This document shows positions 27,562 through 37,059 of a stretch of 64,000 nt of DNA, one piece after another. Position 1 is the first letter of the stretch; the number at the start of each line of letters is the position of its first letter. The notes under the pieces were generated by a model. It was not told the origin of the DNA and searched no databases. It saw nothing but the letters and a program-made list of their open reading frames with translations. The stretch comes from Clostridium sp. (GTDB taxonomy: Bacteria; Bacillota; Clostridia; Clostridiales; Clostridiaceae): the NCBI RefSeq assembly GCF_016650035.1, contig NZ_JAENWM010000007.1, positions 1-64,000 on the forward strand, written 5' to 3'. Both the position numbers and the translations under genes were made by a program.

Positions 27562-28254
27562 ATGCTAAAGAGATTTAATAAGTTTCAACAACTTTTAGCA
27601 TGTTCCGCAAAATTCACTGGTGGGAATAAACGCTCAAAACCGACTTTTTTTCTTACGTTTATTTACATGTATATTCTGATTATTTTCATGATTACATTTG
27701 GAGAGGGAGGATTCGTATTCTATCCCACAGTTTCTATTTTGTTTGCAGTTTATTCCATTATAAATGCAAAAAATAAATTATTTGAAGTTATACCAGTTTC
27801 AAAATTGTATTCACTTATAAATATCTATTTATATGTTTTTATAACTATTTATGTTGCAAATACATTATTGCTCATAGCGATAATGCTTTTTTCACAATTA
27901 AATTTAACTTTGGGCATGAATTTACCAACAAATAGTTGGAAAACTATCTTAGTTATATATTGTATAACTTCTATAATAGCAAGTATCTCATTGCCCATAT
28001 TTTTTATAAAGCTTAATTACCTTAGAAAACTTCTTACTATATCAGTAATTGTACTTATTCCCATAGTGCTTTTATTATTTAAAAATACTTTGTCCGTTGT
28101 AACTGAACTTGATAAAGTACATTTTTGGAAAAGCATTACACTAATGCCCCATTATAATGAATTTATATTAATATTACTTTGTGTAGTAATACTAACAATA
28201 TCAATGTTAATATCATACAGACTCTATAAAGGAAAGAGGTGCACAACATGTTAA
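27562..28254 (+). CDS. ABC-2 family permease of the YtrA-type operon (first of two paralogues)
   Basis: 230 aa with six hydrophobic segments. Cytoplasmic start MLKRFNKFQQLLACSAKFTGG. The stretch FEVIPVSKLYSLINIYLYVF matches FETVPVSRKYAALNIFFFPI in the next gene, so the two permeases arose by duplication. The ATG has AAGGAGG nine nt upstream. It overlaps the next gene by 7 nt, showing translational coupling. Confidence 0.8.
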   Translation: MLKRFNKFQQLLACSAKFTGGNKRSKPTFFLTFIYMYILIIFMITFGEGGFVFYPTVSILFAVYSIINAKNKLFEVIPVSKLYSLINIYLYVFITIYVANTLLLIAIMLFSQLNLTLGMNLPTNSWKTILVIYCITSIIASISLPIFFIKLNYLRKLLTISVIVLIPIVLLLFKNTLSVVTELDKVHFWKSITLMPHYNEFILILLCVVILTISMLISYRLYKGKRCTTC

Positions 28255-28991
28255 AAAAACTTATTGCTTATCAGAAACTATTGACACATTCAAATCCCCC
28301 GTTTGTTTCTAGCCCCCCGACCATATTTCTATATTGTTTTGTTATTGCTACGATGCTCCTTATGAACGTCTTTATATTTTTCGGAAATACAATGAGTTCG
28401 ACTACTTTTTTACCAATTGCTGCACCTATAGTAATCGTATGGATGACAAATAGAGTACTTTACGGTAATCAGCGCCTATTTGAAACCGTTCCTGTAAGCA
28501 GAAAATATGCTGCACTAAATATATTTTTCTTCCCAATAGTAACACTATTTATAGCATATATTATGATTTTGATTTTCAGTTCTGTGGTAATGGGTATTAT
28601 TATTGCCCTTGTATATCTTATATCTTCCAAGGGTTTAAGCGAAACACCTCCAGAATCTGCAGTGCATCAAATAATAGACACCTCAAAAGGGGATCTATTA
28701 ATGATTTTTATATTTTTAATAATTATTTTTGCAGCCATGGCAATTACTTTTATAAAAAACAAAAAACTAAGACTCTCAAGCTTTGTGGGGTTTGCTGTTA
28801 TTGGTTATGGGCTGTTATTTCTACTGAAAATCAATATGCCAATATCTCCGAGCACTGGTAAAGTAGAATTTCTTGAAAGTTTTTATATTATGCCTGAGGT
28901 AAATACAATTCTGATTTGTGTAGCTATTGCTACATTTATAATAAGCATTATATCGGTTTTACTGGGATGTAAACTTTATGTAGATAGTTAA
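28248..28991 (+). CDS. ABC-2 family permease of the YtrA-type operon (second paralogue)
   Basis: 247 aa from ATG 28248, chosen over a GTG at 28239 that overlaps the AGAGG site. Six hydrophobic segments, with one extended loop (about 125-150, SSKGLSETPPESAVHQIIDTSKG) lacking in its partner. It presumably forms the heterodimeric membrane part with the preceding protein. No permease substrate can be named. Confidence 0.8.
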   Translation: MLKKLIAYQKLLTHSNPPFVSSPPTIFLYCFVIATMLLMNVFIFFGNTMSSTTFLPIAAPIVIVWMTNRVLYGNQRLFETVPVSRKYAALNIFFFPIVTLFIAYIMILIFSSVVMGIIIALVYLISSKGLSETPPESAVHQIIDTSKGDLLMIFIFLIIIFAAMAITFIKNKKLRLSSFVGFAVIGYGLLFLLKINMPISPSTGKVEFLESFYIMPEVNTILICVAIATFIISIISVLLGCKLYVDS

Positions 28992-28999
28992 ATGTTAAC

Positions 29000-29028
29000 T
29001 TGTTCTTAATATCTTAAAATGATATACT
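29000..29028 (+). promoter_or_regulatory. Promoter of the D,D-carboxypeptidase gene
   Basis: TTGTTC (29000-29005), 17-nt spacer, TATACT (29023-29028), about 55 nt before the TTG start. Confidence 0.6.
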
Positions 29029-29084
29029 ATCTTTGTATTTATCGGCAATAAATATAAAATTTGATTATAATGGAGAGATGAAAA

Positions 29085-30335
29085 TTGAAAAGAAGAAGTA
29101 ACATTATATTATTCACACTAGCATTCACGATAATTTTTTCTACAACTGTTTTTGCTGCTGAAAAACCGCTAAACTTAATTGGTAAAGCTGCCGTTTCAGT
29201 GGATTTAGAGACTAACGAAATTATTTATACTAAAAATATTGATAATAAAATGTACCCGGCAAGTATTACAAAACTCATTACGGCCTTATTACTTGCAGAA
29301 AATATGAAAATAACAGACAACTTAACCTATACAGCATTAGCAAAGGCTCAACCCCCTTTCACCTATAATGCTAATCTACATCCAGTAGCAGTGGGTGATA
29401 CTATGTCAGCAGACAATGTAATGGATGCACTTCTTCTTTTTTCAGGAAATGATATTGCTTATATGATTTCTGATAACGTTGGCAAAACTACACCTGAGTT
29501 TATTAAAATGATGAATAAAAAAGCGGTATCGCTAGGAATGACGGGTTCTCACTTTGTCACTCCAAATGGTTTGGATGATATGACCGATGAACATTATACA
29601 ACTGCATATGACATAACTCTTTTAGGAAAAGCTGCTTACAACAACGAATGGGTAAAAAAATCAATGGCTAAAAAAACTAGTACAGTAAAATTCTCTAATG
29701 GACCTGAAGCTCCTATAGAAAACAGAAATAAACTTCTTGGAATAGACGGAAACGTTGGTGGTAAGACTGGTCTTACAGACAAAGCTGGAAGATGCTTAGT
29801 TTCTATATATGAACGTGACGGTCGCAAAATTATAGGAGTTGTTATGAAATCTGAGGATGATGATAAAGATACAAAAGTCTTTGAAGATATGACAAAACTA
29901 ATTGACTATAGTTATGCTGCTAAGAAAGAAGTACTTAATAAAAAAGATACTGAACTTAAAACAATTTCTGTACCTTACAAGGTTATCCCATTCATAGGAC
30001 CAGAAAAAACAATAGATATTCCGCTTACTGCAAAAGAAGATTTAACTTATTATAATAATGATGTTAAACCAGAAATTGCTTTTAATGTTTCCGGAATAAA
30101 TCCATGGAAACTTGATAAAGAGACTTCTGTGGGAACACTAGATTTAATACAAAGAGATTCAAAAATTAGCTTTGAATTATATCCAACAATTTCAAAATCT
30201 ACTCTCATTAAAGACAACATAATTATCTATGCTGGAGCTGCTATTGTACTGATTGCACTTATAGTCTTAATTATCTTCTTAATTTCCTTTATTAAAAGGA
30301 AAAATAATCGTGGTGGTAGTAGAATTAGATTTTAA
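29085..30335 (+). CDS. D-alanyl-D-alanine carboxypeptidase (S11, PBP5/DacA-like)
   Basis: 416 aa, starting at TTG 29085 seven nt after GGAGAG; the nearby ATG at 29078 is out of frame and stops at once. Signal peptide about 1-24 with cleavage after VFA. Active-site motifs are SITK (60-63), SGN (120-122) and KTG (227-229). A C-terminal domain (about 285-380) is followed by a membrane helix (about 383-406) and a basic tail, in place of the usual amphipathic anchor. It trims the terminal D-Ala of peptidoglycan stem peptides. Confidence 0.93.
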   Translation: MKRRSNIILFTLAFTIIFSTTVFAAEKPLNLIGKAAVSVDLETNEIIYTKNIDNKMYPASITKLITALLLAENMKITDNLTYTALAKAQPPFTYNANLHPVAVGDTMSADNVMDALLLFSGNDIAYMISDNVGKTTPEFIKMMNKKAVSLGMTGSHFVTPNGLDDMTDEHYTTAYDITLLGKAAYNNEWVKKSMAKKTSTVKFSNGPEAPIENRNKLLGIDGNVGGKTGLTDKAGRCLVSIYERDGRKIIGVVMKSEDDDKDTKVFEDMTKLIDYSYAAKKEVLNKKDTELKTISVPYKVIPFIGPEKTIDIPLTAKEDLTYYNNDVKPEIAFNVSGINPWKLDKETSVGTLDLIQRDSKISFELYPTISKSTLIKDNIIIYAGAAIVLIALIVLIIFLISFIKRKNNRGGSRIRF

Positions 30336-30342
30336 TTTTAAA

Positions 30343-30382
30343 AATTACTATATTAGTATTTAGCTAATATAGTAATTTTTTT
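30343..30382 (+). terminator. Intrinsic terminator after the carboxypeptidase gene
   Basis: AATTACTATATTAG (30343-30356) pairs with CTAATATAGTAATT (30364-30377), then seven-plus T. Confidence 0.85.
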
Positions 30383-30411
30383 ATTGTTTTGACCAATATC
30401 CTGCGGAAATA

Positions 30412-30453
30412 TTGACATTTATAACGTTATATATTAATATGAAAATATATAAC
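30412..30453 (+). promoter_or_regulatory. arsR-type promoter with operator palindrome
   Basis: TTGACA (30412-30417), 17-nt spacer, TAATAT (30435-30440). GTTATATATT (30426-30435) and AATATATAAC (30444-30453) form a perfect 10-bp inverted repeat that straddles the -10. The arrangement fits autorepression by the ArsR protein encoded next. Confidence 0.75.
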
Positions 30454-30509
30454 CTAAATTAAAAATAAAATTTATTTATATACAAAGAAATATAGTTAGG
30501 AGATTTTTT

Positions 30510-30797
30510 ATGAATAACGATTTTCAACAATATACAGAAATTTCAGATTTACTAAAAGCTCTTGCCCACCCAGTGCGAATATGTATTATACGAGGACTTA
30601 TGGGCAAAGGAAGTTGCAACGTTAGTTATATGCAAGGTTGTCTAAATCTTCCTCAATCCACTGTTTCCCAACATCTACAAAAACTAAAATCATTAGGTGT
30701 TATTAAGAGTGAAAGAAATGGATTACAAGTTAATTATACAATTGCCAATGAAACTATCGTAAATGTAATAAATGCTATTTTTCCCGATGAAAATTAA
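30510..30797 (+). CDS. ArsR-family winged-helix regulator
   Basis: 95 aa. ISDLLKALAHPVRICIIRGLM opens the domain, and the recognition helix region LPQSTVSQHLQKLKSLGVIKSERNGLQVNYTI is classic ArsR/SmtB. The metal-box ELCVCDL motif is replaced by SCNVSYMQGCLN, with two Cys (C37, C45) that could sense metal or thiol stress. No metal exporter is adjacent. The ATG follows TAGGAG. Its 3' end overlaps the convergent transporter gene by 23 bp. Confidence 0.88.
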   Translation: MNNDFQQYTEISDLLKALAHPVRICIIRGLMGKGSCNVSYMQGCLNLPQSTVSQHLQKLKSLGVIKSERNGLQVNYTIANETIVNVINAIFPDEN

Positions 30798-31665
30798 ACT
30801 TACCATCAAAGCTCACTAAAGTTACTCCTATAATTATAACGACGCACCCAATTACCTGCCAAGCAGTTACTACTTCATTTAGGATCACCGACGCTGCAAA
30901 TAGACTCATAATTGGTTGTAAATTTATATATGTTGTGGTAATGGTTGCTCCAAGTTCTTTTAGACAATACACATATATTATGTACCCAATGCAAGAACAG
31001 AATATGGATAAAAACACTATATTTAATATAACTTTAGTAGAAGGAACTTGTAGACTACTTAAAAACAGTGAGGGGCTTAAAAATAGTGACCCCCACATGA
31101 TTTGATAAGTAGTTATAGTTATACTTTTATATTTCCCTTTAAAACTAGTACAGACCATATTATAAATTATCCAAGAAAATACTGCTCCAAGGGCCAATAA
31201 ATCTCCTATACTTCCCTTTGAAAAAAAGCTTACCCTATCTTTAGATACAATTATTATAATAATTCCAACTACACTTAAGGTAGCGCCAATAATTTTTCCA
31301 TAGCTCATCTTCTCTTTATAAATTATTCTTTGAGAAAACAAAGTGAAAATAGGTATGGTAGATATTAAGATTGCCACATTAGACGCCGAGGTATATGCTA
31401 CAGACGAGTTTTCAAAAATAAAATATATTGTTATTCCAAAGAGCCCACCCAATGCCAATTTAAACCTGTCCTCTTTTAAAACCTTCTCCTCTGGAAACTT
31501 TACTTTCAATACTATAAATAATATTATTGCGGCTACTATAAATCTATAAAATGCTGATAAGGCAGGGCTTACCTCATCCACTATAACCTTTATGCTTAAA
31601 TAAGATAAGCTCCATATCACCATTAAGATAATTGCCAATAAGTGAGGCAATTTTTTATTTTTCAT
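30775..31665 (-). CDS. DMT-superfamily transporter (EamA type)
   Basis: 296 aa with ten membrane segments in two homologous EamA halves (about 1-140 and 150-290). ALSAFYRFIVAAIILF and the second-half counterpart TTYINLQPIMSLFAASVILNEVVTAWQVIGCVVIIIGV are characteristic. It probably exports or imports small metabolites; the substrate is unknown. The ATG follows GGGGAGAG. Convergent with the ArsR gene and overlapping it, so the two may interfere by antisense transcription. Confidence 0.88.
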   Translation of the reverse strand: MKNKKLPHLLAIILMVIWSLSYLSIKVIVDEVSPALSAFYRFIVAAIILFIVLKVKFPEEKVLKEDRFKLALGGLFGITIYFIFENSSVAYTSASNVAILISTIPIFTLFSQRIIYKEKMSYGKIIGATLSVVGIIIIIVSKDRVSFFSKGSIGDLLALGAVFSWIIYNMVCTSFKGKYKSITITTYQIMWGSLFLSPSLFLSSLQVPSTKVILNIVFLSIFCSCIGYIIYVYCLKELGATITTTYINLQPIMSLFAASVILNEVVTAWQVIGCVVIIIGVTLVSFDGKFNFHREK

Positions 31666-31978
31666 TATATCTCTCCCCTTTACTACTTCTAATACAAATT
31701 AAAATAAAACATAAATATGTTAGTCTATTTCATTTCATACACATATTATAGTATATCTTAGAATATCCAATAATTACACTATAATTTTATCTCATTTTTT
31801 TATTTGTCTATTTTTTTGTATAATAGTTTATAATATGTTTTTTTGCAATTTTAATGTTGTTAACATTTCATAATTGAAGTATAATAGTATATAACGGTCA
31901 TTTTCGTTGTCAATTATGACGGTATCAGCTTGTATAAATATCATTTATTAATAAGTATAAATTTACGGAGGTGCCAAT
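31666..31978 (+). promoter_or_regulatory. Intergenic region with promoter of the PEPCK-like gene
   Basis: TTGTTA (31857-31862), a 17-nt spacer and TATAAT (31880-31885) form a good promoter. The leader of about 85 nt contains GTCAT/ATGAC complementarity and ends with GGAGGTG before the TTG start. Nothing else is recognised in the left half. Confidence 0.65.
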
Positions 31979-33721
31979 TTGAAAAAAGAATTTTCTCTAA
32001 GTAACGATAAGGTCATGATAAATTTCACTGCAAAATATTGTAATAGTCCTGAGAAACTACTAGAAAGTGACGGTTTTAGAAGGGTTTTCAACGCTTATCT
32101 TAAGAAAATAAAAAAGAAAAAATCAAATAGCTATAAATATTTAATCCAAAACGCACACCTAGAAAACGAAGAATTAGATGTCTTCATTATACATTTATTT
32201 AAACTCCTAACTATATTAAATATAAATGAAATCATAAATTTAAATACTAAATATAGTGCTCTTATAAATCTAAAGGATAACCTCATCGATTTCATAGAGG
32301 ATTTTTATAGTTTTTGGAGAAGGCTTGAAAGATACACTGTAATTCAAAACAATAAGATTAATGAGGGTTTAGAAAAAACAAGTTTTATTGAAGCAAACAA
32401 CGATTTCTCTATGCTTATTCTTAATTTATACAGAAAAATAGAAGAGAATGTTGCTGGCCACAAACCTACTGTTTACAGGCAGCTACCTGCTGGTGGTAAT
32501 GCTGGACTAATTGTTAATAATATAAATTGGCCTATGCCTTCTGGATATGAACTATTAAAGCACATTCCCTTTATTGATACAATAATGCTAGATTTACCTT
32601 ATATTAGCTATCCTAAGAAGAATACTCGTGATGGTATCTTCGAAGAATGTTTTGAAAATCCCCTTAAAGACTGTTCCATAAGTGCAGATCATTGGTTTTG
32701 TTATCCAGCTAAAGTGGGTACTCTGCTTGCATTTATCTACATTCACAGAGATTTTATGGCTCATGCAATAACCCTATGTAATCTATTCGAAATGGCAAGA
32801 GAAAAAGAATATGTAGGCATTAAACCGGATATAGTTTTTGTTTTTGGTGCTAAGGATTCTTATTCTAAAATTAAAACAATATTTTATGATGATGTAGAAA
32901 ATGATATTATGCTAGGTTATATAAGTCATGGCGACGAAATTGATTACTTCGGCTATGTGAAAAAAATGACTTTAACTCTGCATAACCTAATAATGATTAA
33001 ACGAGGCTACTTACCAATCCACGGTGCAATGGTAAACATTGTTATGAATAATGGTAACAGTGCAAATGTAGTTATTATGGGTGATAGTGGTGCAGGTAAA
33101 TCAGAGTGCTTAGAAGCTTTTAGAAGCTTAAGTGAAGATTATATAAGTGACATGACCATAGTCTTTGATGACATGGGTTTCTTAAATATGAACGGTGGTA
33201 AGAAGCCACTGGCCTATGGAACAGAAATTGGTGCTTTCGTGAGACTTGATGATTTGGACGCAGGTTATGCCTTTAAAGAAATTGATAGAAGTATATTTAT
33301 GAATCCTGATAAAATTAACGCAAGACTTGTTATGCCTGTAGCAAGCTATAAAGATATTATTAAAGGATACCCTATAGACTTATTCCTTTATGCAAATAAT
33401 TATGAAGAGGTAAAGGACGGAACTTCAGAAATTGATTTCTTTACAAATCCAAAAGACGCCATTAATGTATGCAAAACAGGTGCAAGGATGGCAAAAGGCA
33501 CTACTACTGAACTAGGCCTTGTAACCTCCTATTTCGCAAATCCTTTTGGACCTGTTCAAAAACAGGAACTAGTAGATGTACTGATAGTTAATTATTTTGA
33601 AGAATTCTTCAAAACCGGGGTAAAAGTTGGACAAATTAGGACCTCCCTTGGTATAAAAGGGCAAGAAAAACATGGTCCTAAAAAAGCAGCTAAAAAATTA
33701 TTCGAATTAATTATAAAGTAA
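31979..33721 (+). CDS. P-loop kinase of the PEP carboxykinase/HPr kinase-like superfamily
   Basis: 580 aa, starting at TTG 31979 seven nt after GGAGGTG. The N-terminal third is helical and not recognised. The C-terminal half has a Walker A, GDSGAGKSE (about 368-376), which matches HPr kinase/phosphorylase (GDSGxGKSE) more than PEP carboxykinase (GLSGTGKT). It also has TIVFDDMGFL as a possible second metal site and a late segment, GTTTELGLVTSYFANPFGP, of PEPCK flavour. The two families share this fold. Which reaction it performs (nucleotide-dependent carboxylation, protein kinase or other) is not decidable. A bidirectional terminator follows. Confidence 0.55.
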   Translation: MKKEFSLSNDKVMINFTAKYCNSPEKLLESDGFRRVFNAYLKKIKKKKSNSYKYLIQNAHLENEELDVFIIHLFKLLTILNINEIINLNTKYSALINLKDNLIDFIEDFYSFWRRLERYTVIQNNKINEGLEKTSFIEANNDFSMLILNLYRKIEENVAGHKPTVYRQLPAGGNAGLIVNNINWPMPSGYELLKHIPFIDTIMLDLPYISYPKKNTRDGIFEECFENPLKDCSISADHWFCYPAKVGTLLAFIYIHRDFMAHAITLCNLFEMAREKEYVGIKPDIVFVFGAKDSYSKIKTIFYDDVENDIMLGYISHGDEIDYFGYVKKMTLTLHNLIMIKRGYLPIHGAMVNIVMNNGNSANVVIMGDSGAGKSECLEAFRSLSEDYISDMTIVFDDMGFLNMNGGKKPLAYGTEIGAFVRLDDLDAGYAFKEIDRSIFMNPDKINARLVMPVASYKDIIKGYPIDLFLYANNYEEVKDGTSEIDFFTNPKDAINVCKTGARMAKGTTTELGLVTSYFANPFGPVQKQELVDVLIVNYFEEFFKTGVKVGQIRTSLGIKGQEKHGPKKAAKKLFELIIK

Positions 33722-33722
33722 A

Positions 33723-33774
33723 AAAAGAATCATATATGAGTAGAATTAATTTCTGCTCAATATATGATTCTTTT
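33723..33774. terminator. Bidirectional terminator
   Basis: AAAAGAATCATATA (33723-33736) pairs with TATATGATTCTTTT (33761-33774), with further pairing in the loop. It lies between the convergent PEPCK-like and topB genes. Confidence 0.8.
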
Positions 33775-33786
33775 AAATTTCGAGAA

Positions 33787-35793
33787 TTATTCCTCCACCT
33801 TTGATGGACTTTTGTAAAACGAACTTACCCTATCGAAATTATTTTTAAGTCTTGCCCCATTGTTTAGTTGAAGTACTCTATCAGTATTTTTAATTATATA
33901 ATTTTCAAGCTTATCCATGTACAAATCCCCTGCTATTTCACTTTGGGTAACCATTGTTAATCCTTTTTCCCAACTAGCTGTTAACTCTGGATTTAACAGC
34001 GTAGGGATAGAGTTTTTCACCACATCATAAATAATTTCTCCAAGGAGTGTAGGCATAACCACTTGTGTTTTGTTATTAGCTTTAATGTATGTTATTTTTT
34101 CAAGTTTTGTTAAAATCCCTGAACGGGTAGCACTTGTGCCAATGCCAGAGCCTTTTATGTGCTCTCTTAGTTCTTCATCCTCAATAAGCTTACCTGCATT
34201 TTCCATGGCTATAATTATTGAACCTGTAGTAAACCTTTTAGGAGGAGAAGTCTTACCTTCTTTTACCACTAAATCTTCCAGCTTCACGGTTTGACCTTTT
34301 TTTAAGGTACTTAAAAATTTCATGTTTTTAGTTTCGTGATCATTACTATCGCTAACAGGTTTCAAAACCTCTAAATAACCTATTTCTGTGCAAACCTTAT
34401 CTGAGGTAAAAAATCTTTCCTGTTCAATTTTTGTTATAACAGAAACTTTGTTATACACAGCAGGTGGATAAAATATTGCCAAAAACCTTCTAGTCACCAA
34501 ATTATAGATTTTCTTTTCTAAATCTTTTAATGAAAAATAATTTTGAAGCCCTTCACCTGTTGGGATAATAGCATAATGGTCTGTAACTTTACTGTCATCA
34601 ACATACTTTGTTTTAGCTATATTACTGTACCACTTTTTCTCTAGAATATTCTCAGCTATTCCCTTTATATCAGATTCCCCTTTTAAATTAATTAATTTTC
34701 TTATATTATTATCTATTTCTTTAGCCACTGATGTAGATAATACTCTAGCGTCTGTCCTAGGATATGTAAGCATTTTTTTCTCATATAATGCTTGAACGTG
34801 ACTAAGAGTTTGTTCTGGGTTTATTTTATATATTTTTGAGCACTCATTTTGTATTTCTGCTAAATTAAACAGAAGTGGAGCATTTTTATTTTCTTTTTTC
34901 TTTGTAATACTTTCTACTATAGCTTTGCCATCACTACTAAAATCTCTAAGTTCCCCTATTAATTTTTCTGCGGTTTCCTCAGTCTTAAATCCACCTTCAT
35001 TGTAAAGTAGTGGCGAGTCAAAATATTTAGAGCCTTCTACTGCTTTCCATTCCCCATCATAATTACAGCCTTCCTCTACGTTAAAGCTAGCAATAATCTT
35101 ATAAAAAGGGGTAACAATAAATTCTCTAACTTCTCTTTCCCTTTGAACCACCATTCCAAGCACACAGGACATTACTCTACCCACTGCAATAACTATATAT
35201 TTTTTACCAAGATAATTACTTACAGTTTTTCCATAGACTAAACTTAAAAGCCTAGAAAAGTTAATTCCCATTAGATAATCTTCTTTTGCTCTTAAATAAG
35301 CAGCTTCCGATAAATTATCATACTCACTTAAATCCTTTGCTTCTTTAACTCCACGAATAATCTCTGATTCTGTTTGTGAATCTATCCACACTCTTCGTTT
35401 TTGTTTTACAGGATTACCAGCCAAATCATCCACTAAACGATAGATATATTCCCCCTCGCGCCCCGAATCTGTACAAACATAAATTCTATCAATATCTTCG
35501 CGAATCAATTGATTTTTAACTATATTAAATTGTTTTTTCACGCCGTCTATAACTTCGTATTTATATATTTTAGGCAAAAATGGCAAGGTAGTTAAAGACC
35601 ATTTTTTAAGTTTTACATCATATTTTTCGGGATAACTCATGGTAACAAGATGTCCCACACACCATGTAACAACTGCTTTTTCAGATTCTATAAATCCATC
35701 TGATTTTCTCCCATTTATTTTTAAGGCTTTGGCAAATTCCGCTGCAACACTTGGTTTTTCTGTAATAAATAATGCTTTACTGATAAGTACCAC
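33787..35793 (-). CDS. topB: DNA topoisomerase III (type IA)
   Basis: 668 aa. The TOPRIM domain starts at KALFITEKPSVAAEFAKAL and has the acidic motif CTDSGREGEYIYRL. The catalytic Tyr lies in LTYPRTDARVLS (about residue 341). GSGIGTSATRSGILTKLEKITYI is a further type IA signature. The protein ends after the core with no zinc-finger tail, as in TopB and unlike TopA. It decatenates single-stranded DNA with RecQ-type partners. It starts at GTG 35793 with a weak GGAAAG site. Confidence 0.92.
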   Translation of the reverse strand: MVLISKALFITEKPSVAAEFAKALKINGRKSDGFIESEKAVVTWCVGHLVTMSYPEKYDVKLKKWSLTTLPFLPKIYKYEVIDGVKKQFNIVKNQLIREDIDRIYVCTDSGREGEYIYRLVDDLAGNPVKQKRRVWIDSQTESEIIRGVKEAKDLSEYDNLSEAAYLRAKEDYLMGINFSRLLSLVYGKTVSNYLGKKYIVIAVGRVMSCVLGMVVQREREVREFIVTPFYKIIASFNVEEGCNYDGEWKAVEGSKYFDSPLLYNEGGFKTEETAEKLIGELRDFSSDGKAIVESITKKKENKNAPLLFNLAEIQNECSKIYKINPEQTLSHVQALYEKKMLTYPRTDARVLSTSVAKEIDNNIRKLINLKGESDIKGIAENILEKKWYSNIAKTKYVDDSKVTDHYAIIPTGEGLQNYFSLKDLEKKIYNLVTRRFLAIFYPPAVYNKVSVITKIEQERFFTSDKVCTEIGYLEVLKPVSDSNDHETKNMKFLSTLKKGQTVKLEDLVVKEGKTSPPKRFTTGSIIIAMENAGKLIEDEELREHIKGSGIGTSATRSGILTKLEKITYIKANNKTQVVMPTLLGEIIYDVVKNSIPTLLNPELTASWEKGLTMVTQSEIAGDLYMDKLENYIIKNTDRVLQLNNGARLKNNFDRVSSFYKSPSKVEE

Positions 35794-35955
35794 TTCGCTT
35801 TCCGTTTAATTACAACAATAATACTTTAAGAATTAATTATACCATTATTTATACCTGTGTGTAAGTAAATCATATTGTCTAAAGAAAAATATATATTAGG
35901 CACATTAAAACTTTTAAGCTATAATATATCTATAGTGATTTTAGGGGGGAAAACA

Positions 35956-36993
35956 ATGGAATATATTGATTTAAGAAGTGATACAGTAACCGAACCTACC
36001 CAGAATATGAGACAAGCAATGTTTACGGCGCAGGTGGGAGATGATGTTTACGGGGATGATCCAACTGCAATAGCTCTAGAAGAATATGCGGCTAAACTCG
36101 TGGGCAAAGAAGCTGCACTATTTGTGCCAAGTGGTACTTTTGGGAATCAACTAGCACTCTTTACACATTGCACTAGAGGTAATGAAGTCATTCTTGCTGA
36201 TGACTGCCACATAGTAATGCATGAGGTTGGTGCTTCATCAATAATTGCAGGGGTTCAGCTTAGAACAATAACAAGTAATAAGGGCGAACTTGACCCTGGA
36301 AAAATCGAAGCTAAAATTAGAAAAGAATATGAAGATATACATTATCCAGGTACTGGCCTTATTTGCTTAGAAAACGCTCATTCCGTTGGAAGAGTAATAC
36401 CTTTAAGTACAATGGAAAAAGTTTATACCATAGCAAAAAATCATGAAGTGCCAGTTCATGTTGATGGTGCAAGGCTCTTTAACGCTGCTGCATATCTAGA
36501 TGTAGATGCAAAAGAAATCACTAAATATTGTGATTCTGTTATGTTTTGTATGTCTAAAGCTCTTTGTGCACCTATAGGTTCTATGCTTTGCGGTGATAAA
36601 GACTTTATTGATAAAGCAAGAAAGAAAAGAAAGCTTTTAGGTGGTGGTTTAAGGCAATGTGGTATTTTGGCTGCAGCAGGACTTGTAGCCTTAAAGGAAA
36701 TGATTCCTCAGCTTAAAATTGATCACAAAAATGCTCTACACCTTGGAAAAACGTTATCAAAAATTCCAGGCATAGTAGTAAATATGGAAGATATCCATAT
36801 TAATATGGTTTTCTTTGATATGAAAGAAACTGGATTTAGCAGCGAGAAATTAGTAGAGAAACTTTATAGTAAAGGTATTAAAATCAATGGAGAAGAAGAT
36901 GGGTTAATGCGTTTTGTTACTCACAATTGGGTTTCTGAAAAAGATGTTGATTTTGTAGTAGACTCTATGAAAGATATCTTTAATATAAATTAA
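35956..36993 (+). CDS. ltaA: Low-specificity L-threonine aldolase
   Basis: 345 aa from ATG 35956 behind GGGGGGAAAAC; an in-frame upstream extension covers promoter-like sequence and is unlikely. PLP fold type I: YIDLRSDTVTEPTQNMRQAM, GDDVYGDDPTA, HVDGARLFNAA and the Schiff-base Lys in MSKALCAPIGSMLCG. It splits L-threonine or allo-threonine to glycine and acetaldehyde. The large RNA candidate follows on the same strand. Confidence 0.93.
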   Translation: MEYIDLRSDTVTEPTQNMRQAMFTAQVGDDVYGDDPTAIALEEYAAKLVGKEAALFVPSGTFGNQLALFTHCTRGNEVILADDCHIVMHEVGASSIIAGVQLRTITSNKGELDPGKIEAKIRKEYEDIHYPGTGLICLENAHSVGRVIPLSTMEKVYTIAKNHEVPVHVDGARLFNAAAYLDVDAKEITKYCDSVMFCMSKALCAPIGSMLCGDKDFIDKARKKRKLLGGGLRQCGILAAAGLVALKEMIPQLKIDHKNALHLGKTLSKIPGIVVNMEDIHINMVFFDMKETGFSSEKLVEKLYSKGIKINGEEDGLMRFVTHNWVSEKDVDFVVDSMKDIFNIN

Positions 36994-37059
36994 TTTTTAT
37001 TTTCCAAATTTATCATGGTATATTAATTTCAAAAAAACATACAATAACTTTAATGATGA

